The notes beneath the pieces were generated by a model. The model did no database searches. It saw only the letters and a program-made list of their open reading frames with translations, and was not told the DNA's origin. Source: Imbricaverruca yamaguchii (lineage: Eukaryota; Arthropoda; Thecostraca; Neoverrucidae). From it: a DNA stretch of 64,000 nt. Location: contig JAOTOL010001507.1 of NCBI GenBank assembly GCA_034440575.1, positions 577,501 through 641,500 of the forward strand, in the 5' to 3' direction. A program made the position numbers and the translations under genes. Positions 33,679-45,720 of this stretch are shown in pieces (positions within the stretch are counted from its first letter, which is position 1; each line of letters begins with the position of its first letter).

Positions 33679-34660
33679 GGATTAGCGCAGATTTAAAGTA
33701 TCTAAAAAAAACTTTCCCCGTAGAAACTCAACTAACATTTTTTCGATCATCAAGCAGTCCACCCCAGTACACATGCATCTACACTGACGACTCCCGTACA
33801 ATAGACGGTACAGGAGCCACCTGGTGCGGTGGACCAAACTTTGGCCAAACGAAATTAACACTACACCACTCGGTTTACACAGCAGAGTTATTGGGAATCC
33901 CAACATGTCTACAACACTGTATTCAACGCAACATCACCACACCCACCATCATCTGCGCTGACTCACGTTCATTCATTGACGCTCTCGCAGGCATACACGA
34001 CACTTCACACCCCACACTCCACGCTATCCTACAACTCTACCACAGCTAGCATACCCACTTCCAACACACTCTGACTCTGTTCTGTGTCTCTGGCCACATG
34101 CGGATACCGGGCAACAAGCGGGCGGATGATCTTGCTCGTCGGGTGATCGACCTCCCACCCACCCCAAACCTCCAAGTGCCCGCCCGTGATGTTTTGCCCC
34201 TCACAAAGCAGTTATTGATACAATATCTCCAGGCATGCTGGAAACACAACACCAGCTATTTACACCACATTAAACCCTTTATCGCCAAACGACCCTCCTT
34301 TCGACAACATACACGCGTCCAAGAAATCCTCATTGCTCGACTCGGACTCGGACATACAACACTCACCCACGATTTCCGCCGTCGCCAACTTCGCCACCCG
34401 ATATACGCCATTGCCTTGCTACATGTGTGAAGTGCAAAACTCTGTGGAACATTTTTTTTTGGCTGATCGGCTCTACATATCAATCACAACGTCGCCCCTC
34501 CTTTCTTACATTGCCCAACATCAGATTCCACTTTCCCTGCAAAGCCTTCTCGGTGACAAGCACCCGGAACTCCTTGAGCTACTTTTTGCCTTTCTGCACA
34601 GCTCCAAACTTGAGCAAGTAATTTGTACTCATACGCTGTCATCCTCTCCGGTGTCGTAAA
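33664..34660 (+). pseudogene. I/Jockey-type LINE ribonuclease H domain and C-terminal zinc motif
   Basis: RNase H removes RNA from the RNA-DNA hybrid. The catalytic set is complete: Asp in IYTDDS (33,777-33,794), Glu in YTAELLGI (near 33,885), Asp in ICADSRSFIDAL (near 33,955) and His/Asp in SGHMRIPGNKRAD (34,089-34,127). One TAG near 34,047 and frame changes break the frame. After a 100-residue linker, the C-terminal CYMCEVQNSVEHFF (about 34,413-34,455) resembles the CxxC...H motif found at the end of such LINEs; the final Cys appears mutated. The upstream RT lies across B3. Confidence 0.82.
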
Positions 34661-34811
34661 CTACATACATATAGGTTATTTCATACTAAGTCGCCAGGGA
34701 CCGATCCAATTTTGCCAAAACGGACGGTTTACCTCGTAAGATTGTGCTTGGTTCTTACCCATAAGTTTTCCAAGCAGCTTGGTTTTACCCATACTCAGGG
34801 TTTTCCAAGCT

Positions 34812-35442
34812 TTAACCCGTCCCGTCTCGGGGGGGGGGCGTCTTCAACCACCCCCGTCAGGTTTTTTTTTCGTGGATAGGAACGAACGGCGCGGGATAGT
34901 GCGCCAAAATTTTACATACTTTTCCCACATCAATTTGGCATGCTTTTATCAAAATTGTGAAGTCAGGTCATCTAGGATAAACGGATTAGTCAAGGTCAAG
35001 TGACTTCCAACAACGTTTCTCGGTCTGCTCTACCCATTAGAACAGGAAAATTAAACAAAATTTGAAAACACAAAGTTTTGAAATTTAAAAAAAAACTGAG
35101 GGAGGGGGGGGAGGGTTTGTATGGTACTGACCGATTTCGGTGTTCTTTTTTTATTTCAAATACTTTTTTCTTCCAATTTCCAACAAAATGAACTCCCCGA
35201 ACGCAAAAACATAACGTAAGTTGTGAAAAGTGGTGGAAATCTAGCCCCCTAGTGACGTAACTTTTGGGTGAAAATTGTTTTGGTGGGTGGACCGGACCCT
35301 ACTCGTCGAGCTCTTTCCGATGTCACCTCTTTCGTTTTCGTGCAATGCTTAGTTATAATTTTAGAGGGGGCTACTATCAGCCCCCCCCCCTCCCCCCCGG
35401 GACGGGATGTGAGGATCTGACAGGAGAGGCGACGCGAGTTAA
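34812..35442 (-). mobile_element. Family B copy B4, internally deleted
   Basis: From TTAACCCGTCCCGTCTCGGG to GACGCGAGTTAA, 631 bp. About 200 bp are missing, with a join at CAAGTGACTTCCAACAACG, so the second AGGTCA half-site is lost. Poly-G/poly-C subterminal tracts are retained at both ends. Confidence 0.88.
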
Positions 35443-35942
35443 CTTTAAAATGCACCTACACATATAGATCGGGCCTGACGCTCACAACTCGCCCTGGACG
35501 TCGGGCCTCCGCTTCGTTCCATGTCGCAGATGGACAGCGCAGCTTTTCCGTAGGCTGTGAAGCTGCCCATCCTCCAAATGTATTGATTGTTATGCATGTA
35601 CGTATGTATGGATGTCCGTATATGAACCTATATGCTAAGTATGCATCGGCCCTATACGCCACGTTCGTTGTTTGCTGGCGTCTCATATTTCCTTTCTTGC
35701 TTCTTTGACATAACGCGATGCCACATAAGCCGGGTTAACGTAACCCTTTCTTTAACGAAGCAAATATCTAGCGGATGACGCTTTGTCACTGCTAAGGACA
35801 AAAAGCCAACGCTAGGTACATGGGACGCGTGGAACTAATCTCACCGCCAAGATAAACTCATCATCACTAGAACTGGTTGCAGAAAGGTATCACAGCCTGA
35901 AAAAGGGGGCATCTGGACACCTGCGACACCTGCAACACTACA
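35443..35942. other. No recognisable gene
   Basis: Nothing identified. Confidence 0.5.
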
Positions 35943-37267
35943 TTAACACGCGCCCTGGAGAGAGGACGGGGGGGGAATCCGTCCACCCCTCCGGTTTTTC
36001 GTAAACAACTGCCGATTTTACCAGCCGATATACGCCATTGTTTGTGTACCTGCTTAGAAATGAACAGTACGTTGTTTAAAAAAAGACAAACGAAATTCGA
36101 CTGAAAATTCTGATAGAGTTAGTGGTCGGTAATTTTTTTTAAAAATCAGCGCCAGACCGCAAATGTCGACGCTGATCCGCTTCCCGTATATTGGCAAAAG
36201 TTTTCTTGGCAACACTAGCGACTTCTTTGACGTATATTGTTATGCTACATTGTTTCAAAGTCATGCCAGGTCACCGAGGTCAAGTCAGGTCAAGTTCATG
36301 ACAGGTTAACACAGGCCCTGGAGGGATGGAGGGCGAAATCCACCCACCCCTCCGATTTTTCGTACACAACTCCATATTGTACCGGCCGATATACACCATT
36401 TTTCCGTACCTGCTTAGAAATGACCGGCGCATTGGTTAAAGTAAGAAAAATGGAAATCGTCCGAAACGTTTTAAAGTCATGGTCCGTTAAATTGTTTTAA
36501 AAATCGCAGCGCCCGACCACAAAAATCGGCGCTGATGCGCTTCTAGTATATTAGCAAAAGGGAAGTGTTCTTGACAACACTAAGCGACTTCCTTGATGCA
36601 AATTGTTATGCTATATTATATAAAAGTCATGTTAGGTCGCCGAAGTCATCATGACAGGCTAATGGAACCAGACTTGGTCAAATGGAATGTTGTCATAAAT
36701 GGAAATGACTGTCATGCGATTGATGCAACCTTGCATGTTACTCCCTACACATCCGGAAATCTACTGTGTCATTGTGTGCCTAACCGTTTCTATACATTAT
36801 TCATGTATTCTACTCCTTTCTCTCCGAATCCGATTGTGAGAGCCGCCCAACGGATCAGTCAGGTGGGCAGCCTGGTTCAGGTAACTGGAGTAGGTAATGA
36901 CCTGATAAAGTGCTCCTATATAGGTGACCTGAGGTCAAATGGCGGATCTGGCATATGTATTGCATAATTAGTAATGTCCAAAACACCATTAATTGCAATT
37001 TTGGAGCATTTAAACACAATCACAGCGATCCATAGCAATGACAAGCCAAGCCACGCAAAACAATTTTTTGTGTGCTATTTTGACCTCATTTGACCTTGAA
37101 GATATTGACCTAAGGTCACGAAATTTGCGTACAATAGTTTTAACTATTGTGTCCATCCACCCTGCGAATTTTGTTCTCTAGCCTTAATGGAAGTCGAGAT
37201 CTTAGGGGGCGGTATCCGTCCCCTCCAGTGCGCGTAAGTTTCAGAGGCCCTCCAGGGCGCGTGTTAA
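35943..37267 (+). mobile_element. Family A copy A3, complete
   Basis: Starts TTAACACGCGCCCTGGAGAG and ends CCTCCAGGGCGCGTGTTAA, with TTAA at both edges. Perfect DR4 sites lie at 36,277-36,292 and 37,081-37,096. Everted palindromes TGACCTGAGGTCA (36,925-36,937) and TGACCTAAGGTCA (37,106-37,118) are intact here. Confidence 0.92.
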
Positions 37268-38188
37268 GCGTATGCTACATCTTGCTTTATTATAGGAGCG
37301 TTGATAGTCAAAGACAACCATTGAAGGCTAAGACAAACATAATTTGGCTGTTTGTACGGCACCAAACTGCCAGGATATTGTAGTCACCATGCCACCAAAG
37401 CTCACTTCAGCACGCACTGCATGTACGTATACACCTAACAACGATAGCGCAAATAGCCATCTATGAATGGCACTGGATATAAATGAGCCGATTCGCTTTC
37501 CAATTTCAAATAACAGGCTACCCAGAGGTGCCGCCAAACGTATGTATATGGACTTGCCATAAAAGTTAGCAGAACGATTACCGACGGACATGCAGTGCGC
37601 CCTGTCGACTCAGCTGGTCGGGCGTTGAGGATGCGAATGTGCAACACACACATAAATTAGGCGGTTACGTCATCGCATAATCGCTGCACTGTTCTCCATC
37701 TAGTGCTTGCGAAGTTATAACCAATGAAAAGCGCTACCACGGCCTTGTCAGGCCATATCGGACCACTTAGCGTAGGAAAGTTCCCCTGCTCCAGTTCACC
37801 TCGGCGTTCAGCTTCCCTCTTATCGGAAGTGTGTGCGAAACTGGGAGCATGAGAGGCGATTTACTCAATTAGACTAAGTGGCATGCCAATTTCCATCCCA
37901 TTGCCACGAGTCGTTTTCACATTGTCTTCGAAACGTCCGGAAGCTGTATACGAATGCTAATGTTCTCTCAGTTTCATTAACTCGCAAACCTGTAATGAGA
38001 GCTGATGACAGTCCATCCGCTGTCCACAAGTGGCGGGGGAACGACGCACAGTAACGCGCGGATACTTTGCATATGATCACATACATGTTGGATCAACGCA
38101 TCTTGATCCGTCGGTACATGCTTGTCATGCTACTCTACATCAATGGCACATGTTGCATTTTACATCAATGTCTCGATTTCCAAGAAGT
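37268..38188. other. No recognisable gene
   Basis: Nothing identified. Confidence 0.5.
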
Positions 38189-38238
38189 TTAACCCGTCTC
38201 GCCTCGGGGGGTCTTCAACCGCCCCCTCAGGTTTTTGG
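38189..38238 (-). mobile_element. Family B terminal fragment B5
   Basis: TTAACCCGTCTCGCCTCGGG, GGTCTTCAACCGCCCCCTCA, GGTTTTT: the right end of family B in inverted orientation, cut off at about 38,238. Confidence 0.75.
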
Positions 38239-38945
38239 TGCTTCACCCTCAGCTCAGGGCACACACCTACCTACATACATAGCCAATTCCTTGCTGATGT
38301 GGATCACAGACCCAACACCACCTCACACGCAACAGCCGGAATTGATGGCAGTGTGCAAAGCAAAGGTTCAGTCAAGGTCTTGTGTTTGCAGTATGGCACT
38401 GTTAAACACGTGTTCAAAGTTGCTAATGTTTATGACATAATTTAAAGAATACCTGCCATTAATTAGTTAAAGGGCAGTTTTCAGAACATAAAATGCTAAC
38501 AAAGGAAATTTCAAGCGACCCTCGGGATTCCAGAAGACGTGTCTTGAAACTGTCAGTTTTTCCCACTATAGGGTGGCTCAAAAGCAGGTTTCTGGAGACG
38601 CATCAGCCAAATTTGTAGGAACCGGTGGCCATTGCTCAGTGTGCAGGCACGAGGTTTGGCATGTTGTTGTCATCATTTCTGTTGGTTGTGGTTTGGTGTG
38701 GTATATGTTTGTATGTTGTCTGTGTGCTTGATGGTACACAAAGTGGCTAGTTTATTTGGTAATCCTGAGTAGAGTAACATGTTTGGTGGATGTTTTCTGC
38801 AATCTTGTAATAGTTTTTTAGTGGTATTTTTGTTCCTTCTGCATGTTTGTGTCGGAGTACATGTGGAGCCCATTCTATCCAGTATGGACCCTGAGTGCAA
38901 AAATGTTTGAAGAGGTGAAGTCTCTTAAGAAATGCCTTAATTCAC
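38239..38945. other. No recognisable gene
   Basis: Nothing identified. Confidence 0.5.
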
Positions 38946-39348
38946 ACCCTGCTGAGAGTGGATCTCATCGAGGTCTATAAATTTGCTCATGGTCTGAAGA
39001 AGGGATATCTTGGAGAAATGTTTGAATTTAACAGAAATGATGCAATTATAGGTCATCAATTCAAAATTAAAGTTAACCACAGCAGAACAAGGTTAAGACA
39101 GTCCTTTTTTCACCAACAGGGAAATAGAACACTGGAACCAGCTCCCAGAAACCATTGTCAGTAGCAGCACATTGAACATCTTTAAAAACAGCATAGACAA
39201 TCATTATAAGAATAGAGGGCTTGCTTTAAAGTATTACAGAGAGGGCTGATCGACGGATTTGGTGGGCAACTGGTTGAGTGTACAGAGTGCAACCAAGAAG
39301 GGCCCTTGTGACTAATAGCTGCGCTAATCTTTTATGTCTTTACGTCTA
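38946..39348 (+). pseudogene. CR1-like LINE 3' fragment, subfamily 2
   Basis: Reads VDLIEVYKFAHGLKKGYLGE, GHQFKIKVNHSRTRLRQSFF, then after a frameshift NTLNIFKNSIDNHYKN-like sequence, and ends with GGGCCCTTGTG and the TTTATGTCTTTACGTC tail. It is closely similar to 11,140-11,529 inside the foldback element and is 5' truncated, as LINE copies usually are. Confidence 0.8.
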
Positions 39349-39602
39349 ATACCTACATTGGCGATTTCAATGCTAATTACATTGTTCTTGCAGTCTCCAG
39401 AGGTTCCAAAAGAAATAAAACCCATTATATGAATAATGCAATGATAGCTTCGGACTATTTCTATCTAAATAATGTAACATTAATTTAATAAATTATCACA
39501 TTCTCTGTTTAATTCACTTTTACTTACTGATAAGCGGCACCTCACATGTCGTTTGTGCGTCGGCTCTGCATCGACATAACAGTTGATCTGTGATTGGTCA
39601 AA

Positions 39603-40150
39603 CCATTTCTCGGCTCCGATGGAGGCGAGAAATGGAGCCCATGAAAAATCGCGGAAAGCTTCCACGCATCTGGCAAGTAGGCGGATGCGGTTTTAATTAT
39701 CCGTATTTTCTGACATAAATGTGTGTTGTTAACAGGATAATGGACAACATTGTTAAAGATATGATTCTTGCACCTACCCAAACCTGGAAAAATTATATCT
39801 AGCTAAACGCCCTTTTATACTTTATCAGCACCCCATTTTTGGTGTTACTAGCGTCGCCTTATCTCGGCTCGGTACCGAACCGAGCCGATAATTGTATGGA
39901 ATATGGCGGAAAGCTTCTACACATCTGGCAAACAGGCGGATGAAGTTTTAATTATCCGTATTTTTTTACATAAATGTGTGTTGTTAACAGGATAATGGAC
40001 AATATTATTAAAGATATGTTTCTTGCACCTAGGTAAACCTGAAAAAAAGATCATTGATATCTAGCTAAACGCTATTTTATATTTCATCAGCACCACATTT
40101 TTGACGTTACTAGCGTCACCTGATTTCGGCTCGGTACCGGACCGAGCCGA
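39603..40150. repeat. 261-bp tandem repeat with hairpins at each boundary
   Basis: Hairpins occur at 39,603-39,635 (CCATTTCTCGGCTCC, loop GAT, 14 of 15 pairs), 39,864-39,888 (TCGGCTCGGT, 5-nt loop, perfect) and 40,126-40,150 (same stem, perfect). Spacing is 261 and 262 bp. Between them, two copies share AAGCTTC-ACATCTGGCAA, TTTTAATTATCCGTATTTT, AATGTGTGTTGTTAACAGG and ATATCTAGCTAAACGC. No coding content. Confidence 0.9.
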
Positions 40151-41213
40151 GAAATGCATCATAAACGGGGTATATGTGTGTCCTTTTCGCTAAACTGGAA
40201 GATAATGCAGTTCCCATCACATTTATGCAAGCGTAGCAGGAAAATCATCAATATACGGAGCCACAACATGATAAGGAATATCCGCCGAGCCGCTGTGAGG
40301 AAAGCCTGGAAATAGCAGGACGTGCCCCGGAACAGCGTCGATATCCGGACAGTTTCACGTTCGCCCGAAGCGCAACATATGCCCTGACACTTGATCCGGA
40401 TACGTGACGGAAGCTGCGGCAGGATGATTTACGTTGACACCAAGCTGCGTCACTACTTTGCTCTTTAACATTGACACCCAGATGGTCTGCCATATGCGCA
40501 GGGGCCGATGGAAGAGGTCCGATCACAGCGATGAATTTGGCAATGGAACTGGAGGGAACCTGTTCAGGCCTTCCTGAGGTGGATGCCCTTATTGAATTTG
40601 ATATTTCCCCAAGTTGATAAGGTCACCGAAATACTAGCCTTCTTGGAAAAGGCTACTCCTCACAGGTGTGTATTTGTTCGCGCTATGTGTCGGCTCGAGA
40701 AACACGGCATTATTTGAAAGAGGTATGTGTACATCTTCATAGTATGTGATCAGCGCAGGCAATTTGCCTATTTTTCATTTCAAGTGGGCAAATGTGAGTT
40801 TGTACATAACATCGGTCGCATTTGCATCACAGTTGCATTGGTCAAGTGCATTTTCAACGTAGTCTTCTTCATCAATTGCGCATATTCGTTGTACTGAATT
40901 CCGTTCTAGTGATGAAATGGAACAAATTTAGCTGCTCAGCGAACTGTGTTGCCACCAGTTTTGCACGATTGATGCAATTGCAGCATCAGATGGCTCAGTT
41001 TCCGTGTTGATTAACACGATTCGAATGTGTTTGTCTCACTGACTTTGATGAAATATTGTGTTTCTCGGGTGCTGTCTCGAAGGAATCGAACTTCGGGAAC
41101 CTGGCTGCCAATGGGAAGTAACAAGCGGTATGCTGAAAGTGTAAGAAGACTCAACTGCAAATCAGTGTAGATTGCTTGCAGATTGAGTGAGCCGATTTCA
41201 ACTCGGCAACACC
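40151..41213. other. No recognisable gene
   Basis: Nothing identified beyond short frames. Confidence 0.45.
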
Positions 41214-42060
41214 TTAACCCGCGCCGTCTCTTCGGTCACATCCTCACACTTCGTATCGGAGGGGGGGGGGCTGATAGTAACCCCCTCTAAAATCCAAACT
41301 AAGCGTCGTACGAAAACGAAAGGGTGTCATCAGAAAGCGCTCGACGAGTTGGGTCCGGATCTACTCCCAAAATTAATTTATCCCCAAAAGTGACGTCACT
41401 AGGGAGCTATATTTTCACGACTTCCCGAATTACATTATGTTTTTTGGTTCTGGGGAGTTTATCTTGGGGGATGTTTCAGAAAAAAATTATTTGGAATCTG
41501 AAAAGGGCAGCGAAATCAGCCAGGGTCATACACATTTTTGGCCCTGCAAATGTTTTTTTCTTTGTTGAAACTTCAAAATTTTGAGTTTTCAGGGTTTCTT
41601 TAATTTTCTTTTTCTAATGGATAGAGCACAACGAGAAACGTTGTTGGAAGTCAACTTGCCCCAATCAAAAGTGCTTACTTTAGCTAGTCTTCGATTTGAA
41701 CTGCAACAGGCAAGTATGCAAAACTTATAAGTAGTCAAAAACGGGGAAAAAATGAAAAAATTACTCTCGTACACTTTGTTGCATCCGTGAAGATAAGCAA
41801 ACGCTGCAAGTTCAATTACAATATCTGTATCCGTTAAAGCGTGACGACTGGTGGAACTTCTTTGGATGTGACCTCACTTGACCTTGACTAACTCGATGAC
41901 CCTAGACGACCTGACTAGAATATTGAAACGACATGCCAAATGAATTTGAGAAAAGGTGTGCCAAATTTCGGCGCGCTACCGCGCGCCGTTCGTTCACTGT
42001 CCGCGAAAAACTTGAGGGGGGGGGGGGCGGATGAAGACCCCCCGAGACGTGACGGGTTAA
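41214..42060 (+). mobile_element. Family B copy B6, complete
   Basis: An 847-bp reference-quality copy. It starts TTAACCCGCGCCGTCTCTTC and ends CGAGACGTGACGGGTTAA. It has a perfect inverted DR4 at 41,869-41,884, G-tracts at both subterminal regions and the uninterrupted internal site ATCCGTTAAAGCGTGACGAC (41,830-41,849) that is the target used in B1. Confidence 0.95.
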
Positions 42061-42709
42061 GAACCCGATTAAGGATGATCCTCAGATTTTAGTGACTACG
42101 TGTGCCGCGATTGTTTTAAGAATCGGTGCTAATAATAATATTCGGTGTATGCGAAGGAATCTACCGATTGAATGGCAAAACGGCCCAGAGGGAATCTGCA
42201 TTTGTAACTGGTGATTAATATTACGCGCAGTGTTTTGACTATGCCCCAGGGAATATTTCATCTGGATCCACTGGTGCCTGGTAATTGTTTGTTGCGCGAA
42301 AATGCCAGTTGCCATGTAGTTGCACGTACCACATTTTGTGCATACAAATACTAGGTAATGATATATGTAATATGAGGTAGCGAATTGGCACACTTGTAGC
42401 AAAGTTTTCTAAGAATGTACTGTTTTAACCGTAAAATATGTATACTGCCATAGTACCATAATGCTGGTCTGTAGCTGGTAATGCTGTAACCCCGTAAGCC
42501 AGCCGGCATGCAGTTCCGTAAATGTAACCCATGAACTTCAGCCGGCCGGTGGTTCGCCGACGGTCCGCGCCGCAGCAGCGGCTGGACGTGAGTCCAGGCC
42601 TTTAACAATGGACGGGTGCGTTACCGGGTCGTCCGCGGGGCGGGGAAATGTCACCTGACTGTTGGTCACCAGGTGGCCTCGCCGGGTTACATCGGAAGGG
42701 AAACGTCAT
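42061..42709. other. No recognisable gene
   Basis: Nothing identified; GC-rich towards the right side. Confidence 0.5.
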
Positions 42710-44006
42710 TTAACACGCGCCCTGGAGGGATATGCATGCGCTATTGTTTATGTACTTGCCAATAAATGACCGGCGCGTTGTTTGAAGTAAAAAAAAGAAA
42801 TTATACCGAATATTTTTCGAGTTAGGAGTCGCTAAAGTCAAAACATTTTATCACCGCCAGATCACAAATATCGTCGCTGATGCGCTTCCCGTATATTAGC
42901 AAAAAGGAAGTGTTCTTGGCAAAACTAGCGACTTGTTTGATGTACATTGTCATGCTACATTGTTCCAGAGTCATGTCAAGTCACCGAGGTCAAGTCAAAT
43001 CAAGTTCATAACAGGTTAACACACGCCCTAGAGGGGCTATGGCGAAATCCGCCAATCCTTCCGATTTTCCATACATAACTCCATATTGTACCGGCCAATA
43101 TAGGCCAAATTTTTCGCGTACCTGCTTGGAAATGACCGGAACATTATTTAAAGCAAGAATAGTGGAAATCGGCCGAGAAGTTTTCAAGTTAGGGGCCGTT
43201 AAAGTAAAAACAATTCGCAGCGCCAGACCACAAAAATCGGCGCTGATGCGCTTCCCGTATATTGCCAATAGGGAAGTGTTCTTGACAACACTAACGACTT
43301 GTTTGATGCCTATTGTTATGCTATATAATTTAAAAGTCATGTTAGGTCGCCGAGGTCAAGTCAGGTCAAGTTCATGATAGGCTAATGGAACCAATCTTGG
43401 TCAACTGGAATGTGTCATAAATGCAAATGACTGTCATGCGATTGATGTCACTTTACATGTTACTGCCTATACATCCCGAAATCTATTGTTTGTCATTGTG
43501 TGCCTAAGAATTTCCATACTTTATTCATGTATTTCACTCCTTTATTTGCGAAGCCTATTGTGCCGAGCCGCCCAACGGAGCAGTCGGGATGGGAGCCCGG
43601 TTAAGGTAACTGGAGCAGGTAATGACCTAATAAAGTGCTCCTATATAGGTGACCTGAGGTCAAATGGCGAATCTGATATCTGTATTGCATCATTAGTAAT
43701 GTCCAAAACATCACTAATGCCAATTTTGGAGCATTGAAACACAACCACAGCGATCCATAACAATGACAAGCCAATCCACGCAAAACCAGAAAATTTTGTT
43801 ATTTTGACCTCATTTGACCTTGAAGATATTGACCTAAGGTTATGACCATTGCACACAATGGGGTTCACTATCGTGCCCATCCACCCTGTGAATCTCGTTG
43901 CTCTAGCCTTTATAGGAGCTGAGATCTTAGGGGGGGGGAGTGGGGGGCGGAATTCGCCCCCCTCCAGTACGCGTTATTTTCAGAGGCCCTCCAGGGCGCG
44001 TGCTAA
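42710..44006 (+). mobile_element. Family A copy A4, small 5' internal deletion
   Basis: Starts TTAACACGCGCCCTGGAGGG, then skips the subterminal hairpin and resumes at ATATGCATGCGCTATTG. It ends CCTCCAGGGCGCGTGCTAA. DR4 sites lie at 43,353-43,368 and 43,805-43,820; the everted TGACCTGAGGTCA is at 43,650-43,662. Unit b begins with TTAACACACGCCCTAGAGGG, an almost perfect internal copy of the terminal repeat. Confidence 0.92.
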
Positions 44007-44020
44007 CTACCAATTGGAAT

Positions 44021-44118
44021 CCCGTCTCGGGATTACAATTGGTAGTTAAATAGATCCCGTCTCGGAATTCCAATTGGTAGTTAAATAGATCCCGTCTTGG
44101 GAATTCCGACGTCTCGGG
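44021..44118. repeat. 35-bp tandem units built on the family B terminus
   Basis: CCCGTCTCGG occurs at 44,021 and 44,056 and, as CCCGTCTTGG, at 44,091. Each is preceded by AATTGGTAGTTAAATAGAT or a variant, and a final GACGTCTCGGGGG leads into the B7 body. The units replace the normal left end of B7. Confidence 0.8.
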
Positions 44119-45720
44119 GGGGGGGGTGATAGTAACCCCCATCTAAAATCCAAACTAATCGTCGCATGAAAACGAAAGGGTGTCGTCGGAAGGCGCTCGA
44201 CGAGTAGATTTCGGATCCACCACCAAAACAATTTTCCCACACAAGTGACGTCACTAGGAGGGCTAAATTTGTATGACTTCTTCACGACTTACATTCTGTT
44301 TTTCACTCTGGGGAGTTCATTTTACGGGATATTTGAGATTTAAAGAAAAATAATCAGCAAAGGGTAGCGAAATCGACCAGGGCCATAGCACTTGCATGCA
44401 CCCCTCCCCCCAAAAAAGAGTTCTTTCCCAAATTTTAAGGTTTCAAGTTCTCTTTAATTTTCATTTTCTAGTGGGTAGAGCACACCGAGAAATGTTGTTG
44501 GAAGTCATCTTGCTGTCATAATAGGTGCTTACTTCAGCCACAATCTTCGATTTGAACTCTCATAGGCAAATATGCAAAATTAATAAGAAGTAAAAACGAA
44601 AGAAAATTACACATTCCCCATTTACGTTTTGTTGCAACCCTAAAGAGAATCAAACCCTGAAAGATTCATTAAAACGTCCCGTCTCGGGGGTGGGGTGAAC
44701 CCTTCAGGTTTTTCGCGCATATTGAACGAACGGCGGGCGGCAGCGCGCCAATATATGGCATACCTTTTCCCACATTAATTTGGCATGCCCTTTCAAAATT
44801 GTGAAGTCGGGTTATCTAGGGTCAACGAGTTAGTCAGTCAAGTAAGGTCACCTCCAAAAAATATTCAACCAGTTGTCACGAAATTAACTAACGCATATAT
44901 TTTAATGCAACTTTCAGCGTTTGCTTATCTTTAGGGGTGCAACAAAACGTACGAGAGAAATTTTTTTTTCTCAGTTATTGACTTGATATAAATTTTGCAT
45001 ATTTGCCTCTGGCCGTTGAAATTGAAGTTTCTGTCTAAAGTAAGCATTTTTGTATTAGCGTAAGTTGACTTCCAACAAAGTTTCTCCGTCTGCTCTACCC
45101 ATTAGGAAAAGGAAAATTAAAGAAAACTTGAAAATTCAGCATTTCGCAATTAAAAACAAAATTGCTACTTTTTGGGTTTCAAAAAATAGTATGGCCCTGG
45201 ACGATTTCGTTGTCATTTTATGATTCCAAATAAGTTCTCTTTCAAATATCCCCAAAATGAACTCCCCAGAGCCAAAAACAAAATGTAGGTCGTGAGAATT
45301 CGTGAAAATCTACCCCATAGTGACGTCACTTTTGGGGGATTTTTCTTCATGGGTGGATCCGGACCTTACTCGTCCAGCTCTTTCCGATGACTCCTCTTTC
45401 GTTTTCATTGGACGCTTAGTTTTGATTTTAGAGGGGGTTACTATCCCCCCGAGACGGGGTGTGAGGATCTGACTGGAGATACGGCGCGGGTTAAAATATC
45501 TGTATCCGTTAAAGCGTGACGACTGGTTGAACTTTTTTGGAGGTGACCTCGCTTGACCTTGACTAACTCGTTGATCCTAGATGACCTGGCTTCAACATCT
45601 TGAACCACCATGCCAAATATATGTGGGAAAAGGCACGCCAAATTTGGGCGCGCTACCGCGCGCCATTCGTTCACTATCCGCGAAAAAACTGACGGGGGGA
45701 GCGGTTGAAGACGATGTTAA
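44107..45720 (+). mobile_element. Family B copy B7, interrupted by a nested copy
   Basis: The left part is 44,107-44,672 and the right part 45,495-45,720. Family landmarks include AAACTAATCGTCGCATGAAA and GTGACGTCACTAGG. DR4 with an AGCG-type spacer is at 45,544-45,559 (both half-sites intact). The right end has lost the terminal GAGACGGGACGGG but still has TTAA at 45,717-45,720. Confidence 0.85.
44669..45494 (-). mobile_element. Family B copy nested in B7, with TTAA duplication
   Basis: An 826-bp inverted copy. TTAA occurs at 44,669-44,672 and 45,491-45,494. Outside sequence joins as TTCATTAAAATATCTGTATC, the arrangement of uninterrupted copies. The insertion site is a different TTAA from that used by B2, about 20 bp away in element coordinates. 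Confidence 0.9.

Noticed and set aside
41070..41105. Box B-like GTTCGATTCC on the minus strand
   Set aside because: No matching box A, anticodon arm or acceptor stem; the T-stem pairs poorly.
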